From positions 6,165,074 through 6,229,073 of the forward strand of contig NZ_CP041186.1 in assembly GCF_006517175.1 (NCBI RefSeq): 64,000 nucleotides of DNA, given 5' to 3'. Numbering within the stretch: the first letter of the stretch is position 1; every line of letters starts with the position of its first letter. This document shows, piece by piece, positions 46,569-55,432 of this stretch. The position numbers were made by a program, and so were the translations under genes. The notes under the pieces were generated by a model. It saw only the letters and a list, made by a program, of their open reading frames with translations. It had not been told where the DNA came from and searched no databases. This stretch comes from Persicimonas caeni. Lineage in GTDB: Bacteria; Myxococcota_A; Bradymonadia; Bradymonadales; Bradymonadaceae.

Positions 46569-46690
46569 ATCCGAGGAGTCGGAAGGCGTTGCGGGGGAGC
46601 TGGAGGGCCTCTCCGAGGGGTCGGAAGGCGTTGCGGGGGAGATGGAGGGCCTCTCCGAGGAGTCGGAAGGCATTGCGGGGGATCGAGAGA
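46569..46690. repeat. 42-bp minisatellite, nearly three copies
   Basis: A purine-rich unit (GAGGAGTCGGAAGGCGTTGC, then GGGGGAGCTGGAGGGCCTCT and CC) is repeated almost three times upstream of the MMPL gene. One frame reads it as a 14-residue repeat, but that frame has no ribosome-binding site and overlaps no known gene, so I treat it as non-coding. Confidence 0.75.
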
Positions 46691-46795
46691 GCAAGGCGGC
46701 CGCGACGGGCGGCCCCCCTGCGACTCCTCGACGGCGTGGAGGTTCAGGGGTGAACGACGGTTGACCTGCCGGTCAATTCGTGGCGTTCTCTGGGC

Positions 46796-49102
46796 ATGCA
46801 GAAGTACGTCGCCAGCTATGTTCGCCGTGTTCTCGACCACAAATGGGTTGTCCTGGCCGTCATCGTCGCCCTGACGATTGCGTCGGCCGCCATGCTTCCG
46901 CGGGCGATCCTCGCCTCGTCCATCTCGCAGATGTTCTTCGAAGACGGGCACGCCGGCTACGAGCGGTATCGGGAGCGCATCGCCCAATTCGGCAGCGACG
47001 AGGTGCTCGCCGTCGGTGTGGAGTCCGAGGACCCGCTGGGCGAGGCGAACCTCGACAGGCTCGACGCGCTGCACGCCGAGCTCGAGGCGATGGCCGACAT
47101 CGCCCAGGTGACGAGCATTGCCAATTTGCAACGTGTGGGGCGGGTGGGGGATACCGTGGCGGTACGCTCGTTCGCCGACGAAGCGCGCGACAACCCCAGG
47201 GAGCGCGCCGCGCTGGCCAACGAGATCCGCGGCGACCCGGCCTTCGGCGGGTTGCTCCTGTCGGAGGAGAGCGACGACTTTTTGGTGCTCGTCGAGCTCA
47301 CCGTCGACGACGACCGACCCGCCGAGCGCGGCCCCGAGATTGTCGAGGAGGTGCTCAGCTCGTTCGATGCCCACGGCTTTACGGCCGCGGAGTTGCACAG
47401 CGGCGGCACGCCGGTGCTGATGTCGTCCATCGTCGAGCAGAGCATGTCGAATATCACCCGGATGTTTCCGGTGGTGATCGTGCTGCTCCTGATGGCGGTC
47501 TTCGTGATGTTCGGCCGCTTCTGGCCGGTCTTCGTCAACAGCATCTCGGCGCTCTTGGCCGTGTTGTGGGCGATGGCGTTTTCGATCGCGCGCGACCCGC
47601 AGCTCAACATCTTTCTGACGATCGTGCCGGTGCTGGTGATGGTCATCAGCTTCTCGGACGTCGTTCACCTATGCAGCGCATACCTGCTCGAAATCGAGGA
47701 CGGCAAGTCGAAGCGCGAGGCCATCGTGGAGGCGACGGCGGACGTGGGGGCGGCGTGTTTCCTGACGTCGGTGACCACCGGCATCGGCTTCATCTCGATG
47801 GTCTTCGTGCCCTCGCCGGTCTTCTCGCAGCTGGGCGTGGTCGCCGGGTTCGGCGTCTTCGTCGCCTACGGACTTGCGATGACCCTGGTGCCGATTCTGC
47901 TCGACCTCTTTCGCACGCCCGGGTCGTGGCGAGGTGGGCGCGGCGGTATCGTTCAGGACCTGCTCGACGAGGTCCTCGTCGGCGCGGCGCGGCTGAGCAC
48001 GGGCCATCCGGTCAAGGTCGTCATCGGGTTTGCGGTGCTCTTTGCGTTGGCCATCTGGGGAAGCTCCCAGATCTATTTCGAGACCGACTTCGAAAAGCGC
48101 CTCGCCCCCGACAGCCAGATGCGCGAGGACGCGCGGTTTCTCGACGAGACGTTCATCAGCACGACCACGCTCGATCTCTACGTCGAGGCGCCCCAGAAGG
48201 AGGGCGTGTTGAAGCCGGAACTGTTCAACGAGATGGCCAAGCTCGAAGCGGAACTCGAGGCGCTCCCCGAGGTCGAGAAGGTCGTCTCCATCGTCGACCT
48301 TCTGCGCGCCACACACGGCTCGTTTGCCGCGGAGGGAGCGTCGTTCTTGCCGCTGTCGGGTCCGGCCGTCGCGCAGCTCTTCGTGCTCCTGGAGATGCAG
48401 GGCGAGGAGGCGCTCAGTCCATTCATCGACTTCGCCCGCCAGAATACCCGCATGACCGTCTACACGACCGAGACGGGCATTCGCGCCCAGGAGGTGCTTC
48501 GCGACAAGGTCGAGCAGATGGCCGAGGCTCGCCTGGACACGCAGGCCGACGTCGACGCGACGAGCCTTGGCGCGCTATTGGGCAGTTGGGTCGACGACAT
48601 CATCAAAGGCCAGCGCGATGGCCTGGGCTTTTCGCTGGTGGTCATCGCGATCATCTTGATGCTCGGGTTCGGCTCCATTCGCGCCGGGTTGTGGTCGATG
48701 ATTCCCAACGTCTTCCCGCTGCTCGCCCTCGGCGGCTGGGCCGGCTTCTTTTGGGACGCTGTCGACACCGACACGCTCATCTTGGGGATGATCGCGCTGG
48801 GCATCGGCGTCGATGACACGATTCACTTCATCGCGCGCTTTCGACTCGAGCGCGAGCGCGGCGGCGAGCTCTCCGAGTCGATCGACAGGACATTTCGGTT
48901 CTCGGGGCGCGGCATCATCATCACCACCTTTATCTTCGTGTTGGGCTTTTCACCGCTGGCGATGAGTGGTTACTTGCCCATTCACATAATGGGGACGATG
49001 CTCCCGTTCTGCTTCGTCGTCGCCGTTGTGGCCGACCTGTTGCTCGTGCCGGCCATGATTCAACTCGGCGCGATTCGATTCGACTCTCACCAAAGCCAGT
49101 AG
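46796..49102 (+). CDS. MMPL/RND-superfamily exporter
   Basis: A 768-residue transporter with about twelve helices in two halves. Each half has one helix (VVLAVIVALTIASAAMLP; VKVVIGFAVLFALAIWG), a large periplasmic loop of about 170 residues, then five helices. Motifs typical of MMPL/SSD proteins are seen: VPVLVMVISFSDVVHL and the second-half LILGMIALGIGVDDTIHFI, where the Asp residues conduct protons. Related proteins export lipids, hopanoids or sterol-like molecules. Single gene; the CoA-transferase gene follows six bases after, so the two may be co-transcribed. Confidence 0.87.
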   Translation: MQKYVASYVRRVLDHKWVVLAVIVALTIASAAMLPRAILASSISQMFFEDGHAGYERYRERIAQFGSDEVLAVGVESEDPLGEANLDRLDALHAELEAMADIAQVTSIANLQRVGRVGDTVAVRSFADEARDNPRERAALANEIRGDPAFGGLLLSEESDDFLVLVELTVDDDRPAERGPEIVEEVLSSFDAHGFTAAELHSGGTPVLMSSIVEQSMSNITRMFPVVIVLLLMAVFVMFGRFWPVFVNSISALLAVLWAMAFSIARDPQLNIFLTIVPVLVMVISFSDVVHLCSAYLLEIEDGKSKREAIVEATADVGAACFLTSVTTGIGFISMVFVPSPVFSQLGVVAGFGVFVAYGLAMTLVPILLDLFRTPGSWRGGRGGIVQDLLDEVLVGAARLSTGHPVKVVIGFAVLFALAIWGSSQIYFETDFEKRLAPDSQMREDARFLDETFISTTTLDLYVEAPQKEGVLKPELFNEMAKLEAELEALPEVEKVVSIVDLLRATHGSFAAEGASFLPLSGPAVAQLFVLLEMQGEEALSPFIDFARQNTRMTVYTTETGIRAQEVLRDKVEQMAEARLDTQADVDATSLGALLGSWVDDIIKGQRDGLGFSLVVIAIILMLGFGSIRAGLWSMIPNVFPLLALGGWAGFFWDAVDTDTLILGMIALGIGVDDTIHFIARFRLERERGGELSESIDRTFRFSGRGIIITTFIFVLGFSPLAMSGYLPIHIMGTMLPFCFVVAVVADLLLVPAMIQLGAIRFDSHQSQ

Positions 49103-49108
49103 CACCCA

Positions 49109-50389
49109 ATGAAGACCGTCACAGACCTCCATGAAGCCCTCGTCCACGTCGACTCCGGCCAGCGTGTCTTTATCCACGGCGGGGTCGCCACGCCCAAGGC
49201 GCTCGTCGAGGCGCTCGTGGCCCGCGCGCCGGAGTTGAGCGACGTCGAGATCATCCACCTGCACACCGAGGGGCCGGCGCCGTATGCCGAGCCCGAGCAC
49301 GAGGGGAGCTTCCGCGTCGCCAATTTGTTCGTGGGCGGCAATATGCGCGGCCGGCTCGACTACGATCGCGTCGACTATCTGCCGTGCTTTTTGTCGGAGA
49401 TCCCGGCGCTGTTCCGCTCGGGGCGCCGCAAGATCGACGTGGCGCTCATCCACGTCTCGCCGCCCGACAAACACGGCTACTGCACGCTCGGCTGCAGCGT
49501 CGACGTGGCGCATGCGGCGGTGGAGGTGGCCGATCTGATCATCGCTCAGATCAACCCGCAGATGCCGCGCGTGCATGGTGATGGCTTCGTGCACCTCGAC
49601 GATATCGACTACGGCATCGAGGTCGACGTGCCCATCCCCGAGGTCGTCGTCGGCGAGGCCACCCAGGTCGAGCGTGCGATCGGACGCAACGTCGCCTCGC
49701 TCGTCGAGGATGGCGCCACGCTGCAGATGGGCATCGGCGCCATCCCCAACGCCACGCTCGCCGAGCTCAAAGGCCACAAGCGGCTGGGCGTGCACACCGA
49801 GATGCTCTCGGACGGCATCCTCGACTTGCTCGCGTGCGGCGCGCTCGACAACTCGGCCAAGACGGTCCACCCGGGCAAGACGGTGACCGGATTCTTGATG
49901 GGAAGCCGCCGATTATACGACCTGGTTGACGACAACCCGGCGGTGGTGGGGCTCGACGTCGCCTACGTCAACCGCACTCGCGTGGTCGCACGCAACCCGA
50001 AGGTCACCGCTATCAACTCGGCGGTCGAGGTCGACCTGACCGGCCAGATCTGCGCCGACTCCATCGGCTCGCACGTCATCAGCGGCGTGGGCGGTCAGAT
50101 GGACTTCATGCGCGGGGCGGCGCTGTCGGAGGGCGGAAAGCCGATCATCGCCATGCCCAGCCGTACCGGCCGCGGGGTCGCCAAGATCGTGCCGAGCCTC
50201 AAGAAGGGCGCCGGCGTGGTCACCACCCGCGCCCACGTCCACTACGTGGTCACCGAGTATGGTGTGGCCGACCTGTACGGCATGACGTTGGGGGAGCGCG
50301 CGAAGGCGCTCATCGACATCGCGCACCCCGAGGACCGCGAGATGCTCGAGCGGGCGTGGTTCGAGCACCAGAAGGGCGGCGACCTGTGA
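49109..50389 (+). CDS. Acetyl-CoA hydrolase / 4-hydroxybutyrate CoA-transferase family protein
   Basis: A 426-residue class-I CoA-transferase of the Cat1/Cat2/AbfT type. The N-terminal GQRVFIHGGVATPKALVEAL, the SPPDKHGYCTLGCSVD motif and the catalytic glutamate in LGVHTEMLSDGILDL are visible, followed by GVGGQMDFMRGA and VTEYGVADLYG. These enzymes move CoA between acetate and another acyl group or hydrolyse acetyl-CoA. The exact acyl partner is unknown. Six bases separate it from the upstream exporter gene. Confidence 0.9.
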   Translation: MKTVTDLHEALVHVDSGQRVFIHGGVATPKALVEALVARAPELSDVEIIHLHTEGPAPYAEPEHEGSFRVANLFVGGNMRGRLDYDRVDYLPCFLSEIPALFRSGRRKIDVALIHVSPPDKHGYCTLGCSVDVAHAAVEVADLIIAQINPQMPRVHGDGFVHLDDIDYGIEVDVPIPEVVVGEATQVERAIGRNVASLVEDGATLQMGIGAIPNATLAELKGHKRLGVHTEMLSDGILDLLACGALDNSAKTVHPGKTVTGFLMGSRRLYDLVDDNPAVVGLDVAYVNRTRVVARNPKVTAINSAVEVDLTGQICADSIGSHVISGVGGQMDFMRGAALSEGGKPIIAMPSRTGRGVAKIVPSLKKGAGVVTTRAHVHYVVTEYGVADLYGMTLGERAKALIDIAHPEDREMLERAWFEHQKGGDL

Positions 50390-50404
50390 GGTCGCTCGGG
50401 TGAA

Positions 50405-50797
50405 TCAGGCTATCGGAGGTACAGAGCGTCGGAGGCTCAGAGGCTCGGAGGCTCAGAGCCCGTGATGGCGCGGAACGCTGAAACGCTAAAGATTCATCTG
50501 AAGGACGCGGAAGACGCTGTAGAAGCCTCGTCGCTGCGGCGTGTCGATGTGCGTCGGCGGGGCAGCCTTCTTCAGGGCGTACAACAAACCTGTCGGCCGC
50601 AGCGAGTCGGCGTGCGTCGGGGAGCAGCCTTCTGCAGCGCGTGCAGCGCACTTTAGATGAATCTTCAGCGCTGCAGTGTTCGGCGTACAGCCCTTTCGCG
50701 CCGTCAGCGGCTCGGAGACTCAGAGGCGCTGTGATGGCGCGGAACGCTGTAGCGTTCGGCGTCGGTCAGCGTTCAGCGCCTCCGCGCCATCAGCGGT
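50405..50797. repeat. Long-inverted-repeat element (family C), first copy plus a compact derivative
   Basis: AAGATTCATCTGAAG (50489) and its complement with one mismatch (50651) are the inner ends of arms of about 35 bp, GGAACGCTGnnnCGCT included, separated by about 150 bases. The outer part has GGCTCGGAG/GGCTCAGAG 9-bp repeats. A short derivative at about 50732-50792 has lost the loop and keeps only GATGGCGCGGAACGCT and its partner GCGCCATC. No gene is convincing here. Confidence 0.85.
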
Positions 50798-51268
50798 TCA
50801 GCTACTCTCCGCGACCTCGTCTTCAGTGCCCTTATCTTCAGTGCCGTCATCGGTCCCTTCGGCTTCCTCGTCGTCCTTCTTCAGCCGGGAATTGACCCAC
50901 CGACGCGTCGACAAGGTCGTCTCACCAAAGTTCAGCAACAGCCCACGGCTGGCGCCTGATGCATGGACGTTTCGACCCAGCTGGTTGTAGTGGTCTTTGG
51001 TGGTCTTCTTGACGGCCTTGAGTTCCAGCGCCACCTCGTCCTCGACCATGATATCGACAAAACCCGTGCCGATCTTGCGCCCGCGCAGGGTGATCTCGAC
51101 CTCGTACTCACGCTCGTACTCCAGGCCCTCGTCTTCGAGAACAACGCAAAGACCTTCGCGATAGAGATGCTCCGGCTGGTGTGGCCCGAGTTCTTTGTGA
51201 ACATCGATCGCGCAGCCGATGATCTTACCGGTGAGTTGGTCGTCTTTTACCTCTTGTTGAAAAGCCAT
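50798..51268 (-). CDS. GxxExxY family protein
   Basis: A 156-residue protein. The N-terminal IIGCAIDVHKELGPHQPEHLYREGLCVVLEDEGLEYERE matches the GxxExxY family, here as GPHQPEHLY, and GFVDIMVEDEVALELKAV resembles the PD-(D/E)XK nuclease core (Asp...Glu-x-Lys). The acidic C-terminal tail (EDKGTEDEVAESS) is unusual for the family, which is normally about 125 residues. The gene lies between two blocks of family-C repeats, a setting in which GxxExxY genes are often seen. Function is unproven; a nuclease-like role in repeat mobility is speculation. Confidence 0.8.
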   Translation of the reverse strand: MAFQQEVKDDQLTGKIIGCAIDVHKELGPHQPEHLYREGLCVVLEDEGLEYEREYEVEITLRGRKIGTGFVDIMVEDEVALELKAVKKTTKDHYNQLGRNVHASGASRGLLLNFGETTLSTRRWVNSRLKKDDEEAEGTDDGTEDKGTEDEVAESS

Positions 51269-51424
51269 CTAGATGCTCCGTGTTTGGTTGATTGCTTAGT
51301 GTCATGAGGGAATATTGCCCTCATTACTGTTTTCGGCAGGATGGGCGGGATCGTTGCGTACTTTTTTGAGAATCCGTGCGTGACGTGTCGCTGGAGGGGG
51401 CGGCGCTGTTGTGGATGATGTCGT

Positions 51425-52486
51425 TTGAGGTGCTCGGAAGTACAGATGCTCGGAGGCTCAGAGGCTCAGTGGCTCGGAGGCTCTGAGCCCGTGATGGCGC
51501 GGAACGCTGAAACGCTAAAGATTCATCTGAAGGACGCAGAAGACGCTGTAGAAGCCTCGTCGCTGCGGCGTGTCGAGGTGCGTCGGCAGGGCAGCCTTCT
51601 GCAGGGCGTGCAACAAATCTGTCGGCCGCAGTGAGTCGAAGTGCGTCGGGGAGCAGCCTTCTGCAGCGTGTGCAGTGCACTTCAGATGAATCTTCAGCGC
51701 CGCAGCGTTCGGCGTGGGTCAGCGTACAGCTCTTTCGCGCCGTCAGCGGCTCGGAGGCTCAGAGGCTCGGAGGTACAGAGGCTCGGAGACTCAGAGGCTC
51801 GGAGCTCGTGATGGCGCGGAACGCTGAAACGCTAAAGATTCATCTGAAGGACGCAGAAGACGCTGTAGAATCCTCGTCGCTGCGGCGTGTCGAGGTGCGT
51901 CGGCGGGGCAGCCTTCTGCAGGGCGTGCAACAAGTCTGTTGGCCGCAGTGAGTCGACGTGCGTCGGGGAGCAGCCTTCTGCAGCGTGTGCAGCGCACTTC
52001 AGATGAATCTTCAGCGCCGCAGCGTTCGGCGTGGGGCAGCGTACAGCTCTTTCGCGCCCTCAGTGGCTCGGAGGCTCAGAGGCTCGGAGGCTCGGAGGCT
52101 CGGAGGTACAGAGGCTCGGAGACTCAGAGGCTCAGAGCTCGTGATGGCGCGGAACACTGAAACGCTAAAGATTCATCTGAAGGACGCAGAAGACGCTGTA
52201 GAAGCCTCGTCGCTGCGGCGTGTCGAGGTGCGTTGGCGGGGCAGCCTTCTGCAGGGCGTGCAACAAACCTGTCGGCCGCAGTGAGTCGACGTGCGTCGGG
52301 GAGCAGCCTTCTGCAGCGTGTGCAGCGCACTTCAGATGAATCTTCAGCGCCGCAGCGTTCGGCGTGGGTCAGCGTACAGCTCTTTCACGCCCTCAGTGGC
52401 TCGGAGACTCAGAGGCTCAGAGCCTGTCACGGCGCGGAACGCCGAATCTTCAGCGCCGAAGCGCCGCAGCGTCCAGCGCCTCCGGG
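51425..52486. repeat. Long-inverted-repeat elements (family C), three tandem copies
   Basis: Three near-identical units begin with GATGGCGCGGAACGCTGAAA at 51493, 51810 and 52143 (spacing 317 and 333). Inner arm ends AAGATTCATCTGAAG and CTTCAGATGAATCTT are perfect complements in each (51518/51680, 51835/51997, 52168/52330). Between the arms, a block with GTGCGTCGG...GCAGCCTTCTGCAG is itself duplicated. The units are joined by runs of the 9-mers GGCTCGGAG and GGCTCAGAG. No gene is present. A short GC-rich leftover of the arm follows to 52486. Confidence 0.9.
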
Positions 52487-54544
52487 TCACTCGGAACGAT
52501 GCGGGGAGTTGCGGACCATGCGTCGCATGGCTTCGTGGACGGAGGGCTCGATGCGGTCGGCGCCGCGGGCCAGCGCCATCGTGTCGAGCTGGGAGGCGTC
52601 GGTGAGGGTGCCGGTGACGAGGCCGTCGAGGAATTGCTTGAGGAGTCGGTCGCGGCCGAGTTCGTCGAGTTGTTCCTCCAATGCGTTATCGGTCACGCCG
52701 ATGAACTCGGATGGGTCGAGGGGGTTGGCCAGGGGCGCGTGGCGCACGAAGCCGGAGGCGTCGAAGTTGTGTTCGAGTTCGCCGTCTTCGTCGAAGCTCA
52801 CCAGTTCGTCGCCGGCCCGGCAGTAGCGGAGGCGCCACGTCGAGTCGGGGCGCACGCCGAGGCCGTCTTGGCCCGGGCGCACCGAGGATTGGAAGCTGTA
52901 GATGCACCAGCCGGAGCGCTCGTCGCCGACGACGTAGATGGCCACGTCGACGCCGCCCTTGAGCTTGGCGACGGTCTCTTTGGCTTGCGATACGCGGTGA
53001 TTGGGGGCGTCGACGATCTGGCGGACCTCCTCGTCGATGGCCGCGTCCAGCGCGTGGCTCGAGTGGGAGTCCAAGACCTCGCCGAACAGCGGGCGCAGGG
53101 GCTCGAGGTCCGGCGGGATGGCTGCGTGCTGGGCGTTGGCGAGCGCCTGGGCTGCGACGTCGATCTTGTCGCCGAGGGAGATATCGTCGAAGGGCTTGTC
53201 GGGCGTGTCGACCGTGGCCACGCCGAGTTCGGCGGCGGCTTCGCGGCCCCAGCTCGACGACTCGAGCGACTCGGGTAGAGCGGGGCGCTTGCGTTCGTCG
53301 GTCGGCGCGGCGTCTTCGGAGCACAGCTCGTCGAGCGCTTCGGGGGCGCCCTGGCGCAGGAGCCGATGGGCGCGCTGCTCGTGTTGCTCGCGAGCGTAGG
53401 GGCTGGGCGCCGAGCGCGGCGGGCAGGTGAGCTCGACGACGTTCGTCGGCGGGCGCTTCGGGCCGTCGAACCGGTAGAGCGAGGCGCCGAAGACGCAGTA
53501 GACGGGCTCACCGGAGGTCGAGATGACCGGGTAGGGGAGGCTCCCGGCCATGGCGAATGGTTCGTCGGGGTCGACCTGCGTCTTGCGCTGCAGCAGGCAG
53601 TAGCCGTCGCCGCGGCGGCCGACGACGTACGCCGTCTGCAAGATGCCCCTTTCGGCGAGTTGGACCGCCTCGTCGAGGGGCGTGCGTTTGTGCTGCGCGG
53701 CCTCGACGAGCACGTGGCGAACCAGCCCGGCAAACTCCCGGCCGGTACCGACCGCGTCGACCTCGCCGATGACCTCGTCGAGCACCTCGCGGTGGGCGTC
53801 CGAGAACGGGGGCGCCAGCTGGGAGAGCCACTGCGTGCCCAGGTCGCGGTGTTGGTGCTTCGGAAAGGCGCTCGTCTTTCGACGGGTCGAATCGATCGCG
53901 GAGTGCATCGCCTGCTGAGCGCGAGCGACGCGACGCTCGGCGAGGTCGCCCGGCGAGCGATACTCGACGGTGAAGGAGCCGATGGCGATGAGCGGGATCA
54001 AAAGGGTCGCCGCGCGCACCCACCTGGTCTTCGGGTGCTTCGGCTTGATCAGGGTCGCAACTCCGACCCCGGTCATGAGGATGCCGAGGACGGCCGGAAA
54101 GACGAGGGCCTTTTTGACCACGCCCAGCGCATCGCCGACCAGCGAGTTGATGAAACCGAGAGCGTAGACCGTCACGAAGATGCTGATCCAGCCGGCGACC
54201 GTCACAAGCCATGGATGCGCGGTGCGTTGCTGCTCGCGTTTGTACCCCTTTACCAGCCAGAAGAGCGTGGTGAAGATGACAGGCAAAAAGAGGATGAGCG
54301 AGTGATCGCCCACCGCCACGGGCGCGTAGTGGCAGTCCCGGTAGGTGTCTCCGATGCAAACGGGCCCGTAGGTGCCCCGAATCCAGTCATCGACGAGGAG
54401 TACGGCGGCGATCGAGCTGCAGAAGACAAATCCCCAGTGGAAGGCCGGGTGCTTGTCGTAGCGGAAGAGGCGGTCGTCGCACGGCTCGTCGGGCCCGCTC
54501 GGTTCTTCTCGCTCGTCGCGCTCGTGTTCGTCGTCGAAGATCAT
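52487..54544 (-). CDS. Hypothetical large membrane protein
   Basis: A 685-residue protein. After an acidic N-terminus, about five hydrophobic segments lie between residues 40 and 215 (GFVFCSSIAAVLLV, LILFLPVIFTTLFWLV, WISIFVTVYALGFI, ALVFPAVLGILMTGVGVATL, AATLLIPLIAIGSF), followed by a long soluble domain of about 460 residues with two similar-looking sections around VVGRRGDGYCLLQRK and VVGDERSGWCIYSFQ. The start at the MIFDDEHE methionine is preferred because upstream in-frame residues are low-complexity Arg-rich. I do not recognise the family; the two GxxYC/GWC sections suggest an internal duplication. Confidence 0.6.
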   Translation of the reverse strand: MIFDDEHERDEREEPSGPDEPCDDRLFRYDKHPAFHWGFVFCSSIAAVLLVDDWIRGTYGPVCIGDTYRDCHYAPVAVGDHSLILFLPVIFTTLFWLVKGYKREQQRTAHPWLVTVAGWISIFVTVYALGFINSLVGDALGVVKKALVFPAVLGILMTGVGVATLIKPKHPKTRWVRAATLLIPLIAIGSFTVEYRSPGDLAERRVARAQQAMHSAIDSTRRKTSAFPKHQHRDLGTQWLSQLAPPFSDAHREVLDEVIGEVDAVGTGREFAGLVRHVLVEAAQHKRTPLDEAVQLAERGILQTAYVVGRRGDGYCLLQRKTQVDPDEPFAMAGSLPYPVISTSGEPVYCVFGASLYRFDGPKRPPTNVVELTCPPRSAPSPYAREQHEQRAHRLLRQGAPEALDELCSEDAAPTDERKRPALPESLESSSWGREAAAELGVATVDTPDKPFDDISLGDKIDVAAQALANAQHAAIPPDLEPLRPLFGEVLDSHSSHALDAAIDEEVRQIVDAPNHRVSQAKETVAKLKGGVDVAIYVVGDERSGWCIYSFQSSVRPGQDGLGVRPDSTWRLRYCRAGDELVSFDEDGELEHNFDASGFVRHAPLANPLDPSEFIGVTDNALEEQLDELGRDRLLKQFLDGLVTGTLTDASQLDTMALARGADRIEPSVHEAMRRMVRNSPHRSE

Positions 54545-54585
54545 CGTGGCTGCTCGGGTCACTGCTCGCGTCAAATGAGGCGGCG

Positions 54586-55251
54586 CTACTGGTCGGCGTT
54601 CGCGCTCAGCGCGGAGCCGGCGATGAGGAGTTGGCCCACCCAGTAGGTCAGGATGATCGGGATGCGCACCCCGTCGATGGGGGCGTGAAAGCGGTCGAGG
54701 GCGATGAGCGAGTCGCTCAGGCCGAAGGTGATCGCGCCGAGCATCGCCGCCCAGTCCCAGCCGGTCGGCTTCTGCTCGCCTGCGACCATCGCCGTCGCTC
54801 GCCACATCATCATCATGATGACCGAGCCGTAGGCGAGCGTCGGGATGCGCATCGGGCCGAGGTGGGGCCACAAAAAGCTGACCAACCAGCCGACCCAGAT
54901 CGCAAAGGGCACAAACTCCAGGGGGCGCAGCGTGCGCGAGCGCCCGACGAAGGCGACGATATAGGCGACGTGGCCGAGCAGGAAGGCGACGAGTCCGGCG
55001 AGGAAAGTCGCGTCGCTGATTTCCAAGAAGATGTCACCGAAGATGCACAGCCCGAGCCCGGCGAGGATCGTGTTGGCGTAGCGTCCGCGCCCGTAGGCGG
55101 CCACCACGACCATCATCGACAGCACCGGGAAGGGCTTGCTGAGCACGCGTACCCAGTACAGGTCGAGGATGACGCCGAAGATGAAGAGCGCCGTGGCCAC
55201 AAAGCCCACGGCGGCGGCGAGGGGGACGAATCTGGCGAGTTTGGACTGCAT
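54586..55251 (-). CDS. YhhN (TMEM86/lysoplasmalogenase-like) membrane protein
   Basis: A 221-residue protein with about eight membrane helices. YhhN features include LSKPFPVLSMMVVV at the first cytoplasmic loop, GLCIFGDIFLEI, LLGHVAYIVAF and the C-terminal FGLSDSLIALDRF...LTYWVGQLLIA. Animal TMEM86 hydrolyses lysoplasmalogens; the bacterial role is little known. The start is uncertain because no clear ribosome-binding site precedes the ATG. It lies 41 bases upstream of the large membrane-protein gene on the same strand, so the two may be co-transcribed. Confidence 0.82.
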   Translation of the reverse strand: MQSKLARFVPLAAAVGFVATALFIFGVILDLYWVRVLSKPFPVLSMMVVVAAYGRGRYANTILAGLGLCIFGDIFLEISDATFLAGLVAFLLGHVAYIVAFVGRSRTLRPLEFVPFAIWVGWLVSFLWPHLGPMRIPTLAYGSVIMMMMWRATAMVAGEQKPTGWDWAAMLGAITFGLSDSLIALDRFHAPIDGVRIPIILTYWVGQLLIAGSALSANADQ

Positions 55252-55432
55252 GACGCGCTCGCGTGTCGGGTGGATGCGATGTCGGTGATCATCGCGCCGA
55301 TTGGCTCGATGTGCAAGGCGTGGTGCGTCTCGGACGCCAGACCGGAGCGTTGCGGTCGCTCGCCGGCCGATCCTGTCTAAGATCAAGGACGAGGATTCGA
55401 TCGGCTCGCCATCATCAACGCTCGAGGGACCC

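Noticed and set aside
46428..46764. A coding sequence with 14-residue acidic repeats before the MMPL gene
   Set aside because: It merely translates the 42-bp minisatellite; no ribosome-binding site, signal or family, and it stops before the MMPL start.
50464..52283. A 46-codon frame starting MARNAETLKIHL in each family-C unit
   Set aside because: Changes between copies are mostly amino-acid altering (R to Q, R to W, T to I or V, A to S), so there is no sign of protein-level constraint, and the start lies in an inverted-repeat arm.
54545..54871. N-terminal extension of the large membrane protein by 109 residues
   Set aside because: The extension is low-complexity Arg/His/Pro sequence overlapping the 3' end of the YhhN-like gene in another frame; the start at 54544 gives a normal protein.
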